Assembly (NCBI GenBank): GCA_017504405.1
Contig: JAFVRG010000020.1
Coordinates: 105,881 to 153,968, forward strand
Source: Clostridia bacterium
GTDB taxonomy: Bacteria > Bacillota > Clostridia > Oscillospirales > CAG-272
DNA: 48,088 nucleotides
Reading direction: 5' to 3'
The notes beneath the pieces are model-generated. The model ran no database searches. It was given only the letters and a program-made list of their open reading frames with translations, and was not told the origin of the DNA. Shown in pieces: positions 1 through 8,670 of the stretch. The translations under genes and the position numbers were made by a program. The first letter of the stretch is position 1, and every line of letters starts with the position of its first letter.

Positions 1-1020
1 GGAGAAATAACTACAGAGGGGTACGTTGATATTCCCGAAATAGTGAGAAAAACAGTAGAGGAGATAGGCTACGACAGAGCGAAGTACGGCTTTGACTGCC
101 ATACCTGCGCCGTAATGACCTCAATTCACGAGCAATCCCCCGATATTGCTATGGGTGTTGATAAGTGTATAGAGGCAAAGGACGGTACTATGACCGACGA
201 GCTTGATACGGGTGCGGGCGACCAGGGACTTATGTTCGGATACGCCTGCAACGAAACGCCCGAGCTTATGCCTCTGCCGATTTCCTTGGCTCATAAGCTG
301 GCGATGAAGCTCACCGAGGTTAGAAAAAACCATATTCTTGACTACCTGCGCCCCGACGGAAAGAGCCAGGTTACCGTTGAATATGAGGACGATAAGCCTG
401 TACGCATAGAGTGCGTGGTTATCTCCTCTCAGCACAGCCCCGACGTGGAGTTGTCCACAATCCGTGAGGATATTATTAGAGAGGTTATCACGCCTATAAT
501 TCCCGCAAATCTTTTAGACGAAAATACGAAGATTTTTGTAAACCCCACAGGACGCTTTGTTGTAGGCGGTCCTCAGGGCGATACGGGACTTACGGGACGA
601 AAGATTATAGTTGATACATACGGAGGATATTCAAGGCACGGCGGCGGAGCATTTTCGGGTAAGGACCCGACAAAGGTTGACAGATCGGCATCCTATGCGG
701 CACGCTACGTTGCTAAAAATATTGTTAAGGCAGGACTTGCCGATAAGTGCGAGGTGCAGATAGCATACGCTATCGGCGTTGCACGCCCCGTTTCGGTTAT
801 GATAGAAACCTTCGGCACGGCTAAGGTGGATGAGGAGAAAATCTCGGCAAAAATTTCCGAGCTCGTTGACCTGCGCCCTGCGGCAATTATAAAGAGATTT
901 GATTTGCGCCGTCCTATATATGCACCCTTGGCGGCATACGGACATATGGGCAGAGAGGACCTCGACGCTCCCTGGGAGCGCTGCGATATTGCAGGCGAGC
1001 TGTCAAAGCTTTTGGGATAA
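1..1020 (+). CDS. metK: S-adenosylmethionine synthetase (5' end missing)
   Basis: Makes S-adenosylmethionine from ATP and methionine in the cytoplasm. The frame is open from base 1 and reads [16 protein letters not shown] before the first possible start codon, so the gene runs off the left edge. About 339 residues are visible, and the family is usually 380-400 aa, so roughly the first 55-60 are missing. Diagnostic motifs are GAGDQG near the start, [13 protein letters not shown] in the middle (phosphate/ATP binding) and [16 protein letters not shown], all in the expected order. The stop is TAA at 1018-1020. A small membrane-protein gene follows after 52 bases, and recD2 lies beyond it. No regulatory region is visible because the 5' end is outside the window. 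Confidence 0.97.
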   Translation, partial: GEITTEGYVDIPEIVRKTVEEIGYDRAKYGFDCHTCAVMTSIHEQSPDIAMGVDKCIEAKDGTMTDELDTGAGDQGLMFGYACNETPELMPLPISLAHKLAMKLTEVRKNHILDYLRPDGKSQVTVEYEDDKPVRIECVVISSQHSPDVELSTIREDIIREVITPIIPANLLDENTKIFVNPTGRFVVGGPQGDTGLTGRKIIVDTYGGYSRHGGGAFSGKDPTKVDRSASYAARYVAKNIVKAGLADKCEVQIAYAIGVARPVSVMIETFGTAKVDEEKISAKISELVDLRPAAIIKRFDLRRPIYAPLAAYGHMGREDLDAPWERCDIAGELSKLLG

Positions 1021-1072
1021 GCCTTCTTTAACCCAACGCGAAAAATTGGCATATACTGCCGTGAGGTGGAAT

Positions 1073-1411
1073 ATGCTAACGGTTTTACTGTCAATAATTG
1101 TATCGGCTCTGGCGGTTTTCGGGCTTTATTGCCTGCTTACGCTTGTTATGGGGCTGAGATGTAACGAAAAATATATGATAGCCGTATGCGTGAGGGAAAA
1201 CGAATACGACACTCACCTGACGGCAAAACGGGCGGAATTGATTTTTGACGGCAACCGTCATATAAAGCTACCGCCCGTTATTTTGGCAAATAGGGACACC
1301 GACAGGGAAATGCTGCGGTGTCTTTCGCAAGAATACGGATATGAAATATATGTAAGAGAGGAGGCAGACGGTGAAGAGTGCGCAAAGAGTAACGGTATGC
1401 GGAACGGTTGA
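1073..1411 (+). CDS. Small single-pass membrane protein, unknown function
   Basis: Predicted 112-aa protein that I do not recognise. Residues 1 to about 27 are a hydrophobic segment (MLTVLLSIIVSALAVFGLYC...) that would act as a membrane anchor. The rest is soluble and contains a short region, LPPVILANRDTDREML, that looks like ordinary folded protein. I chose the ATG at 1073 because AGGTGG (1064-1069) sits just upstream and the hydrophobic segment begins there; a GTG at 1061 is an alternative. The frame stays open further upstream, but that stretch lies inside metK. The 3' end overlaps the start of recD2 by 41 bases, which suggests co-transcription and coupled translation. Function unknown. 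Confidence 0.6.
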   Translation: MLTVLLSIIVSALAVFGLYCLLTLVMGLRCNEKYMIAVCVRENEYDTHLTAKRAELIFDGNRHIKLPPVILANRDTDREMLRCLSQEYGYEIYVREEADGEECAKSNGMRNG

Positions 1412-3578
1412 GGACGTAATCTATCGCAACAAGGAAAATGATTATACGGTAATTGACGTGGCAACCGAGGAAAACGAGCTGATAACGGCTGTCGGTATTA
1501 TGCCGTTTCTCGGCGAGGGTGAATACGTCACTCTTGTGGGAGAGTGGGTCAGCCACAGCGAATACGGCCAACAGCTGTCCGTTCATAGCTTTGAAAAACG
1601 CCTGCCTGAGGATCTCTCGTCGATACTGCGTTATCTGACTTCACGTCACATTAAGGGGATAGGTCAGGCAACAGCCGCAAAAATAGTCGGTAAATACGGC
1701 AAGGATACATTTGACGTTATAGAAAATCATCCCGAATGGCTCGCCTCAATAAACGGAATAACGATGAAGCGAGCGGCAGAAATATCAAAAGCCTTCTCGG
1801 ATATGAGCGAAATGCGTGAGCTGACAATGCTTGTAGGCGATGGTGTCGGCACGCAGACGCTGAATAAGATTTATAAGAAATTCGGCTCAGGCGCTGTCGG
1901 TATTATCAGGGACAACCCGTACAGACTTTGCTCGGAGATGAGCGGAGTCAGCTTTGCAAAGGCGGATGCGATAGCAAAATCGCTCGGAATTGAGAATGAT
2001 GCCCCCATACGCCTTGAAAATGCCGTGAAGCACGCTCTTACAAGTGCTATGAACGTTAACGGACACACATGTCTTCCTATCAAGGATCTGATTTCCGAAA
2101 CGTCACGGCTCATTTCTGTCCCCTCGGACAAGATAGCGCCGATAATAACCGATATGCTAAGCAGTGGTGCTCTTGTCGGGAAGATGAGAAACGGCGTTGA
2201 TTTGATTTATCTGCCCGAGGCGCACCGTGCGGAGAGGTATATAGCAAAGAAATTGCTCGATATAGACAGGGCAACCGATGCCTTTTCACGTGCGGATATA
2301 GAAATAATGACCTCCCGTATTGAGAGCGAGTGGAGAATAGAATATGCGAGTATGCAGCGCAGAGCAATTTTTGAGGCTCTCGGCGGCGGTGTTCTCATAA
2401 TAACGGGCGGTCCCGGTACAGGAAAAACAACGGTTGTCCGTGCGCTGATAAAGATTTGCCGCTCGGTTGGACTGAAAACGGCGCTCGCAGCCCCTACGGG
2501 ACGTGCGGCGAAGCGACTCTCCGAGGCAACCTCGGAGGAGGCGAAAACCGTCCACAGAATGCTCGAAATGGAGCGTACCGACACCGACATTCCCCGATAT
2601 AACAGAAACGAGAGAAACCCGCTTGACGAAAACGTGGTAATTCTCGATGAGGCGTCGATGCTCGACCTCTATCTTACATCGGCTCTGCTTAGGGCAATGA
2701 AGAACGGCTCACGGCTCATTCTTATAGGCGACTGCGACCAGCTGCCGTCGGTTGGAGCGGGTAACGTTCTCTCCGACCTTATTGCTTCAAAGAGATTTAA
2801 TACAGTTGAGCTTGACAAGGTGTTCCGCCAGAGCGATAACAGCCTTATAATTGACAACGCCCATAAAATCAACAGAGCACAGATGCCTGTCCTTGACAGC
2901 AAAAATGCGGATTTCTTCTTTCTTCCACGTGAGGAGGAGAAAATTGCCGACACCGTTATCTCGCTCATAGGCTCACGCTTGCCGAAAACATACGGAGAGG
3001 GAATCCGTGCCGATATTCAGATTATAACACCGTCCAAAAAGGGCACGGCGGGCACGGACGAGCTTAATATTCGTCTTCAGGAAACCCTTAATCCAAAAAG
3101 CTCGGGTAAGAGCGAATTAAGAATAGGGATAAAAACCTTCCGAGAGGGTGACAGAATAATGCAAACACGAAACAATTACGATGCGGAGTGGGAGCACGAT
3201 TTCGGTGAGGGCAGCGGAATATTCAACGGCGATATCGGTACAATTGAGGAAATTGATACGCAAAGAGAACGGGTAAGGCTTCGCTTTGACGACAGAATCA
3301 CCGTGTACGATTATCAGAAAATGGAGGATATCGACCTCGCCTATGCGATAACCGTGCATAAGAGTCAGGGCAGTGAATACCCGGTAGTAATTGTTCCGCT
3401 ATATTCTGCGCCGTCAATTCTTTTGACGAGAAATATGATATATACAGCGCTCACGAGAGCGAGAAAAATGGTTATTCTTGTTGGACGCAGGGATATACTT
3501 TCAAGAATGGTGCAAAACGGGCAGAGGGCTGTGCGCTATACAGGTCTTATTGACGAGCTGAGCCAAGCCCTTGAATGA
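1371..3578 (+). CDS. recD2: RecD2-type superfamily 1B DNA helicase
   Basis: A 735-aa ATP-dependent 5'-3' DNA helicase of the RecD2 class, which acts in DNA repair and replication-fork maintenance without RecBC. The N-terminal part has the family's OB-like segment and tandem helix-hairpin-helix region (RHIKGIGQATAAKIVGKYG, then SINGITMKRAAEI). The helicase core has Walker A GGPGTGKTT at 346-354, Walker B ILDEAS with D426/E427, the HKSQGSE motif near residue 661 and the C-terminal YTALTRARK motif. Length is normal for RecD2. The start is the GTG at 1371 behind a good GAGGAGG site; this lies inside the end of the upstream small gene. The next gene begins 22 bases after the stop. Confidence 0.95.
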   Translation: MKSAQRVTVCGTVEDVIYRNKENDYTVIDVATEENELITAVGIMPFLGEGEYVTLVGEWVSHSEYGQQLSVHSFEKRLPEDLSSILRYLTSRHIKGIGQATAAKIVGKYGKDTFDVIENHPEWLASINGITMKRAAEISKAFSDMSEMRELTMLVGDGVGTQTLNKIYKKFGSGAVGIIRDNPYRLCSEMSGVSFAKADAIAKSLGIENDAPIRLENAVKHALTSAMNVNGHTCLPIKDLISETSRLISVPSDKIAPIITDMLSSGALVGKMRNGVDLIYLPEAHRAERYIAKKLLDIDRATDAFSRADIEIMTSRIESEWRIEYASMQRRAIFEALGGGVLIITGGPGTGKTTVVRALIKICRSVGLKTALAAPTGRAAKRLSEATSEEAKTVHRMLEMERTDTDIPRYNRNERNPLDENVVILDEASMLDLYLTSALLRAMKNGSRLILIGDCDQLPSVGAGNVLSDLIASKRFNTVELDKVFRQSDNSLIIDNAHKINRAQMPVLDSKNADFFFLPREEEKIADTVISLIGSRLPKTYGEGIRADIQIITPSKKGTAGTDELNIRLQETLNPKSSGKSELRIGIKTFREGDRIMQTRNNYDAEWEHDFGEGSGIFNGDIGTIEEIDTQRERVRLRFDDRITVYDYQKMEDIDLAYAITVHKSQGSEYPVVIVPLYSAPSILLTRNMIYTALTRARKMVILVGRRDILSRMVQNGQRAVRYTGLIDELSQALE

Positions 3579-3600
3579 TTTTAAAAGTGAGGAAATAAAA

Positions 3601-4884
3601 ATGACAAAAATTGATATTATATCAGGCTTTCTGGGAGCAGGAAAAACAACTCTTATAAAGCGCCTGATAGCTGAGGCTTATAAGGGCGAGAGGGTAGTCC
3701 TTATCGAAAACGAATTCGGACAGATAGGAATAGATAGCGGATTTCTGCGTGATACGGGAATTGAGATAACCGAAATGAATTCTGGCTGTATTTGTTGCAG
3801 TCTTGTTGGAGATTTCGGCAAGGCTCTCGTTGAGGTATTGGAGAAGTTTTCACCGGATAGAATAGTGATAGAGCCGTCGGGAGTAGGTAAGCTCAGCGAC
3901 GTTATAGGCGCAGTAAAGGAGCTCGATACCGACAGGGCGGTCCTTAATTCCGCAACAGCAGTTGTTGATGCCGTAAAGTGCAAAATGTATATGAAAAATT
4001 TCGGAGAATTTTTCAACAACCAGATAGAGAGCGCAGATGCGATAATTCTCAGCCGTACCGATACAGCATCGGAGGCGAAAATTGCAGAGGCTGTTGCGCT
4101 TATAAGAGAGCATAACGCCGATGCGGTTGTAGTTACAACTCCTGTATCCGAGCTTAGCGGCGAGCAGCTTCTTTTGGCAATGGAGCGCAAAAACGGTGTT
4201 TCCTTCGAGCTTTCCGCACTCGAAAATGAGGAAATATGCCCTAAGTGCGGTCATCACCACGAGCATCACCATCACGGCGAGGATTGCGATTGCCACGAGC
4301 ATCATCATCACCACGCTGAGAAATGTGACTGTCACGAGCACCATCACCACCATCACGACGGGGAATGCGACTGTCACGAGCATCATCATCACCATCACGA
4401 CGAAGAGTGCGACTGCCACGAGCACCATCACCACCATCACGACGGGGAATGCGACTGTCACGAGCATCACCACCATCACGATGAGGAGTGTGACTGCCAC
4501 GAGCACCATCACCACCATCACGACGAGGATTGTGACTGTCACGAGCATCATCATCACCATCACGACGAAGAGTGCGACTGCCACGAGCATCATCATCACC
4601 ACGCCGACGAGGTGTTTACCAGCATTGGCAGGGAAACTGTTAAAAGATACTCAAAGGACGAGCTATCCTTTATGCTTTCACAGCTTGATAATTCGGAAAA
4701 GTACGGTATTATTTTGAGGGCGAAGGGTGTCGTTGCTTCATCTGAGGGAGATAGCTGGATACACTTTGATTACGTGTCGGGAGATGCGGATATCAGAAAC
4801 GGCGCACACGACATTATAGGAAAAGTGTGCATTATCGGTTCAAACATAAATGAGGACGCTTTGATCGAGCTGTTCTCGCTGTAA
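3601..4884 (+). CDS. CobW/COG0523 G3E GTPase with Cys/His-repeat linker, probable zinc chaperone
   Basis: A 427-aa GTPase of the G3E family, whose members insert metals into target proteins or act in zinc homeostasis. Walker A GFLGAGKTT is at residues 9-17 and the metal-binding CxCC motif is C63-I-C65-C66. Residues 229-337 form a linker of eight tandem units beginning CDCHE followed by five or six His and a short acidic tail. The C-terminal CobW_C domain follows (about 338-427). This linker is much longer and more regular than the short His stretches usual in the family. It also has two Cys per unit, so it could bind many metal ions. I chose ATG 3601 over TTG 3571 because GTGAGGAA precedes it and MTKIDIISGF is the normal family N-terminus. 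Zinc is inferred from the family, not shown. Confidence 0.9.
   Translation: MTKIDIISGFLGAGKTTLIKRLIAEAYKGERVVLIENEFGQIGIDSGFLRDTGIEITEMNSGCICCSLVGDFGKALVEVLEKFSPDRIVIEPSGVGKLSDVIGAVKELDTDRAVLNSATAVVDAVKCKMYMKNFGEFFNNQIESADAIILSRTDTASEAKIAEAVALIREHNADAVVVTTPVSELSGEQLLLAMERKNGVSFELSALENEEICPKCGHHHEHHHHGEDCDCHEHHHHHAEKCDCHEHHHHHHDGECDCHEHHHHHHDEECDCHEHHHHHHDGECDCHEHHHHHDEECDCHEHHHHHHDEDCDCHEHHHHHHDEECDCHEHHHHHADEVFTSIGRETVKRYSKDELSFMLSQLDNSEKYGIILRAKGVVASSEGDSWIHFDYVSGDADIRNGAHDIIGKVCIIGSNINEDALIELFSL
4285..4611 (+). repeat. Eight tandem 39-42 bp units coding for CDCHE-His repeats
   Basis: In-frame tandem repeat inside the CobW-type gene. Each unit encodes CDCHE followed by five or six His and usually Asp-Gly/Glu-Glu, giving 13 or 14 residues. 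Units differ by synonymous changes and by one His codon. This points to expansion and contraction by slippage or unequal crossing-over, with selection keeping the frame and the Cys/His spacing. The repeat also creates long open frames in other phases and on the opposite strand that are artefacts. Confidence 0.95.
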
Positions 4885-4895
4885 AGGAGAATATT

Positions 4896-5837
4896 ATGCA
4901 GATACCCGTTTATCTTTTCACAGGCTTTCTTGAAGCGGGAAAAACCCGACTTATTCAGGAGTCTATGAGGGACCCCAAATTTAACGCAGGAGAAAATACC
5001 CTCATACTGCTATGCGAGGAGGGCGTCGAGGAGTATGATGTAGACTCATATCCCTGCAAAAACATTTTCATACAAACGGTAAATGATGAGAGCGACCTTA
5101 ACCCGAAATTCTTTGAAGAAATATGCGACCAATACGATTTCGAGAGGGTGATTGTCGAGTATAACGGTATGTGGTCAATAGACACGCTGTACCGGAATAT
5201 GCCCGAGGAGTGGCTCGTATATCAGGAGGTTTTACTCTTCGACAGCACGAGCTTTGAAATATACAATCAGAATATGCGTCAGCTCGTAGTTGATAAGCTG
5301 ACGAGTGCGGAGCTCGTCGTGTTCAACAGGGTGAATGAGGGCACCGATAAAATGAAGCTCCACAAGACGGTGAGGGGTACAAACACTCAGTCGGCAATAG
5401 TTTACGAATATACTGACGGCAGTGTGGAAAACGACACAATAGAGGACCCGTTGCCCTTCGATATTGAGGCTGAAATCATAGATATTGCCGATAAGGACTA
5501 TGCTATATGGTACCGTGACCTCTGCGAGCACCGTGAGCGATATGAGGGAAAGACCGTAAGATTTAAGGGTATTATAGCGAAGGACCCTCAAAAGAAGAGC
5601 AAAATAAGCGTTATCGGCAGACACGTTATGACCTGCTGTGCCGACGATATTGCGTATAACGGACTTGTTTTCAAATCCGATAACGAAGGGGATTTTTCAA
5701 CACGTGACTGGGCAATTATAGAGGGCAGAATTAAGAGTGAATTCAGCCCTGTATACGGCGGAGACGGCCCGGTTATATACGCCGACAGCGTTGAGAGGGC
5801 AGAGAAGCCGCTCTCCGAGGTTGCGACTTTTTACTGA
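4896..5837 (+). CDS. G3E GTPase domain fused to a YcgQ/TIGR03943-like C-terminal domain
   Basis: A 313-aa protein beginning with a CobW-like GTPase: Walker A FTGFLEAGKT at residues 8-17 and a base-recognition-like FNRVNEGTD. It lacks the CxCC metal motif of its upstream neighbour, and the switch region differs. From about residue 190 the sequence (YEGKTVRFKGII, then GRHVMTCCADD, then WAIIEGRI) resembles the C-terminal OB-like part of TIGR03943/YcgQ proteins, which are known from zinc-linked permease loci. The paired Cys in MTCC may bind metal. It starts 11 bases after the first GTPase behind AAAGGAG, so the two are surely co-expressed and may work together in metal trafficking. The assignment of the C-terminal domain is from memory of its motif and is moderately sure. 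Confidence 0.75.
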   Translation: MQIPVYLFTGFLEAGKTRLIQESMRDPKFNAGENTLILLCEEGVEEYDVDSYPCKNIFIQTVNDESDLNPKFFEEICDQYDFERVIVEYNGMWSIDTLYRNMPEEWLVYQEVLLFDSTSFEIYNQNMRQLVVDKLTSAELVVFNRVNEGTDKMKLHKTVRGTNTQSAIVYEYTDGSVENDTIEDPLPFDIEAEIIDIADKDYAIWYRDLCEHRERYEGKTVRFKGIIAKDPQKKSKISVIGRHVMTCCADDIAYNGLVFKSDNEGDFSTRDWAIIEGRIKSEFSPVYGGDGPVIYADSVERAEKPLSEVATFY

Positions 5838-6583
5838 TGAAGAAAAGCGATAAGTTTTTAAAAGCTGTAAAGGACACACTCGACCGTATTTTATCACTTG
5901 TCTTTGTACCGAAGTGCGTCGGATGCGGCACTCGGCTGGCAAAGCGGGACCTGTTTTGCGAAAAATGCTATGCGGAGTATATGAGCGCACGTGACGACGA
6001 ATGCATTGCCTGTCACAGGCGCATAGACTCCTGCACCTGCTCAACAAAAAGCCTTGAAGGGCAGGGCATCTCAAAATATATAAAGCTAATGAGATACAAA
6101 AAGGGTGAGGAAACGCCTACAAACCGCATGGCATATGAGCTGAAGGAATCGCACAACACCGAGCTTATAAGGTTCTTTGCACATCAGCTCGCCGTGCCTG
6201 TCAGAAAATATGCGGCGGGGAAAAACCATGAGGTGGCGGTGACGTATGTACCGAGGAGCAAAAGAGCTATTATCCGTTACGGCTACGACCATTCTGAGCT
6301 TTTAGCTAAGGAGATGGCAAGGTTATTGGGATTTCCGTTTGTCAGAGCGATTGAAAGGTGCGGCAGCAGAGTGCAGAAGACGTCAAACGCCCGAGAGCGA
6401 AGGATAAATGCCGCCCGTAGCTTCAGCTTCAACCCGGCAGCCAATGTAGAAAAAAGACATTTTATTTTGGTTGACGATATTGTCACGACAGGAGCAACCG
6501 TTGTTGCGTGCAAAAATCTACTCAAGCGTGCAGGCGCAACCTCGGTTACCGTAGCTTCTGTATATCAGGCAATTGAGAAGTGA
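5837..6583 (+). CDS. comF: ComF family phosphoribosyltransferase-like protein
   Basis: A 248-aa ComF-type protein. Family members are linked to DNA uptake and recombination in competent bacteria, and the biochemical role is uncertain. The N-terminus has a double zinc ribbon with Cys at 27, 30, 41, 44, 56, 59, 66 and 68. The C-terminus carries the type I phosphoribosyltransferase signature LVDDIVTTGAT (PRPP loop, D213/D214). The ATG overlaps the preceding stop by one base (TGATG), so translation is coupled to the G3E GTPase gene. Length is normal. No convincing intrinsic terminator is seen after it before the next promoter. Confidence 0.9.
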   Translation: MKKSDKFLKAVKDTLDRILSLVFVPKCVGCGTRLAKRDLFCEKCYAEYMSARDDECIACHRRIDSCTCSTKSLEGQGISKYIKLMRYKKGEETPTNRMAYELKESHNTELIRFFAHQLAVPVRKYAAGKNHEVAVTYVPRSKRAIIRYGYDHSELLAKEMARLLGFPFVRAIERCGSRVQKTSNARERRINAARSFSFNPAANVEKRHFILVDDIVTTGATVVACKNLLKRAGATSVTVASVYQAIEK

Positions 6584-6628
6584 AAATGTTAACAAATTGT
6601 AACTTTTTGTAGTTTTTTGTAAAAATAG

Positions 6629-6657
6629 TTTACATTATAAAAAATATATGTTATATT
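6629..6657 (+). promoter_or_regulatory. Sigma-A-type promoter for the YdbC/PC4-like gene
   Basis: TTTACA at 6629-6634 and TATATT at 6652-6657 with a 17-bp spacer, in a very AT-rich stretch. It lies 43 bases before the start codon of the small gene downstream. Seen by consensus match only. Confidence 0.65.
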
Positions 6658-6687
6658 TAAGTAGATATTTCACTTAAATATTATCAC

Positions 6688-6693
6688 GGAGGG
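6688..6693 (+). promoter_or_regulatory. Ribosome binding site that decides the YdbC-like start
   Basis: GGAGGG. It is only one base from the ATG at 6695 but seven bases from the in-frame ATG at 6701, so 6701 is the workable start. Confidence 0.8.
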
Positions 6694-6700
6694 TATGATT

Positions 6701-6928
6701 ATGCCGGCAGCAGAGCTCAAGTATGAGATTGTGGAGAACTTTGGTACTATTTCCGAGGACGGCAGCGCTTGGAAGAAGGAGCTTAACCTCATCAGCTGGA
6801 ACGAGTACGAGCCCAAGTACGACCTGAGAGTTTGGAATGATGACCACACCAAGATGGGCAAGGGCATCACTCTTTCGAAGGAAGAGGTTGCAAACCTCAA
6901 GGCTCTTCTTAACAAAATCGAGCTTTAA
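6701..6928 (+). CDS. YdbC/PC4-like single-stranded DNA-binding protein
   Basis: A 75-aa protein matching the YdbC family, the bacterial homologues of the eukaryotic coactivator PC4. These bind single-stranded DNA as dimers. Motifs seen are GTISE near the N-terminus, WKKELNLISWN, the DLRVWNDD strand and KMGKGITLSKEE leading into a C-terminal helix. This is the order of the family's four strands and helix. The start at 6701 is preferred because of ribosome binding site spacing; an upstream ATG at 6695 would add two residues. It has its own promoter and terminator, so it is monocistronic. Codon use looks highly biased (many AAG and CTC), suggesting strong expression. Confidence 0.88.
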   Translation: MPAAELKYEIVENFGTISEDGSAWKKELNLISWNEYEPKYDLRVWNDDHTKMGKGITLSKEEVANLKALLNKIEL

Positions 6929-6935
6929 TTCAAAG

Positions 6936-6968
6936 AAAAGCAAGGGAAAACCCTTGTTTTTCTTTTTT
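6936..6968 (+). terminator. Intrinsic terminator after the YdbC-like gene
   Basis: Stem CAAGGG (6941-6946) with CCCTTG (6951-6956), an AAAA loop, extended by A/T pairs and followed by a T-rich tract. Confidence 0.85.
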
Positions 6969-7023
6969 ATTTTGTTTTCTTCAAACGGTGCAAAAAACTT
7001 GTCCTAAAAAGTTGAAAAACACC

Positions 7024-7052
7024 TTGAAAATTATATTTTTGTGTGCTATAAT
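7024..7052 (+). promoter_or_regulatory. Promoter for the DUF1846 gene
   Basis: TTGAAA at 7024-7029, a 17-bp spacer and a perfect TATAAT at 7047-7052, 36 bases before the start codon. Confidence 0.8.
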
Positions 7053-7088
7053 TATAAACAGTTTATTTCTATATGGGAGCGGTGTAAG

Positions 7089-8576
7089 ATGGGCAGAATA
7101 GGATTTGACAATCAGAAATATCTTGAATTGCAATCTAAGCATATAAGAGAGAGAATTGCAAAGTTCGGAGGCAAGCTTTACCTTGAATTCGGCGGTAAGC
7201 TTTTTGACGATTTTCACGCATCCCGTGTCCTGCCCGGATTCAAGCCTGACAGTAAGCTCCAGATGCTTTTACAGCTCAAGGAGCAGGCGGAAATAATTAT
7301 CGCTATAAATGCTTCCGATATCGAGAAAAATAAGGTTCGAGGCGACCTTGGAATTACCTACGACCTTGACGTTATGCGTTTAATTGATGCATTCCGCAGT
7401 GCAGGGCTTTACGTCGGCAGTGTGGTTCTCACACGCTTTGCAGGGCAGAGCAGCGCTGAGATTTTTGCTAAGAAATTGGAGCAGCTCGGAGTCCGTGTGT
7501 ACAAGCACTATTCGATAGACGGATACCCCTATAACGTAGAGGGGATAGTCAGTGACGAGGGCTACGGTAAGAATGAGTACATTGAAACCGAGCGTGAGCT
7601 GGTCATAATTACGGCGCCCGGGCCCGGCAGCGGAAAAATGGCAACCTGCCTCTCCCAGCTTTATCACGAAAACAAGCGTGGGATTAAGGCGGGATATGCA
7701 AAATTTGAAACCTTCCCTATATGGAACATTCCGTTAAAGCACCCTGTAAACCTTGCGTACGAGGCGGCTACCGCAGACTTAAACGACGTTAATATGATTG
7801 ACCCATTCCACCTCGAGGCATACGGTGAAACTGCCGTCAACTATAACCGTGACGTAGAAATTTTCCCCGTCGTTGACGCAATGTTTAAGAAAATTTACGG
7901 CAAATCCCCCTACAAATCGCCTACTGATATGGGCGTAAATATGGTTGGAAATTGCATAATCGACGACGAGGCGGTCTCTGTGGCATCCAAGCAGGAGATA
8001 ATCCGTAGATACTATACAGCCCTTTGTGACCAGAGGGAAAATATGACGTCCTCCGATACTGTCAATAAGCTTGATTTGCTTATGAAGCAGGCTGGAATAT
8101 CCGCAAAGGACAGACCTGTAATCGAGGTTGCGAACAAAAAGGCTGATGATACCTTATCACCTGCTGCTGCGCTTGAGCTTCCTGACGGCAGAATAATAAC
8201 AGGTAAGACCTCACCGCTGCTCGGAGCATCTGCGGCAATTCTGCTCAATGCCTTAAAGGAGCTTGCGGGAATAAATGACGATATCAAGCTGATTTCCCCC
8301 GCTATAATCGAGCCTGTTCAAAGGCTGAAAACCGAGCATCTCGGAAACCATAATCCGAGGCTTCATACCGACGAGATACTGATAGCCCTCGCAATTTGCG
8401 CCGCAACGTCGGACACGGCGGCACTGGCATTGAAGCAGCTTGAAAAGCTCAAGGGGTGCGAGCTTCATTCCTCTGTAATTTTGGCTCAGGTCGATTCTAA
8501 AACCCTGAAAAAATTGGGAATTAACGTCACCTGTGAGCCCAAATACCAGGTAAAGAAGCTCTATCACGCAAGGTGA
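7089..8576 (+). CDS. DUF1846 (UPF0371) family protein
   Basis: A 495-aa cytoplasmic protein of the DUF1846 family, which is widespread in Firmicutes and has no assigned reaction as far as I know. The N-terminal MGRIGFDNQKYLELQSKHI and the FGGKLYLEFGGKLFDDFHA segment are typical of the family. A glycine-rich P-loop-like segment, TAPGPGSGKM, lies at residues 175-184, followed by a stretch suggestive of a nucleotide-binding fold. The start at 7089 is supported by GGAG about ten bases upstream and by the family N-terminus; a further in-frame start at 7041 lies inside the promoter. Length is normal. It is monocistronic between its own promoter and a strong terminator. Confidence 0.88.
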   Translation: MGRIGFDNQKYLELQSKHIRERIAKFGGKLYLEFGGKLFDDFHASRVLPGFKPDSKLQMLLQLKEQAEIIIAINASDIEKNKVRGDLGITYDLDVMRLIDAFRSAGLYVGSVVLTRFAGQSSAEIFAKKLEQLGVRVYKHYSIDGYPYNVEGIVSDEGYGKNEYIETERELVIITAPGPGSGKMATCLSQLYHENKRGIKAGYAKFETFPIWNIPLKHPVNLAYEAATADLNDVNMIDPFHLEAYGETAVNYNRDVEIFPVVDAMFKKIYGKSPYKSPTDMGVNMVGNCIIDDEAVSVASKQEIIRRYYTALCDQRENMTSSDTVNKLDLLMKQAGISAKDRPVIEVANKKADDTLSPAAALELPDGRIITGKTSPLLGASAAILLNALKELAGINDDIKLISPAIIEPVQRLKTEHLGNHNPRLHTDEILIALAICAATSDTAALALKQLEKLKGCELHSSVILAQVDSKTLKKLGINVTCEPKYQVKKLYHAR

Positions 8577-8601
8577 TTTTGTAAATATTTAATGAATAAG
8601 A

Positions 8602-8633
8602 AGCGCAAGCAATTATCGCTTGCGCTACTTTTT
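8602..8633 (+). terminator. Intrinsic terminator after the DUF1846 gene
   Basis: Perfect 9-bp stem AGCGCAAGC (8602-8610) with GCTTGCGCT (8618-8626), seven-base loop, then ACTTTTTT. Confidence 0.92.
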
Positions 8634-8670
8634 TGGCTCTCAAAGCGCTTAAAACAGGCTATTTTTTGTA

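Noticed and set aside
899..1072. Extension of the small membrane-protein frame back into metK
   Set aside because: This part overlaps the conserved metK C-terminus in another phase, so it is fortuitous.
3571..3600. TTG start for the CobW gene
   Set aside because: It would lie within the end of recD2 and add ten residues before a well-formed ribosome binding site and the normal family N-terminus.
3850..4602. Long minus-strand frame rich in Met, Val and Leu opposite the CobW gene
   Set aside because: It is the reverse complement of the His/Cys codon repeat and lacks any ribosome binding site or domain.
4285..4611. Regular repeats that might suggest a CRISPR array
   Set aside because: There are no spacers; units are contiguous, in frame and code for CDCHE-His.
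4196..4717. Plus-strand Thr/Ile-rich frame over the same region
   Set aside because: It is the repeat read in a second phase; the CobW frame has clear motifs on both sides.
6695..6700. ATG at 6695 as start of the YdbC-like gene
   Set aside because: It is one base from the GGAGGG site; the ATG at 6701 has proper spacing.
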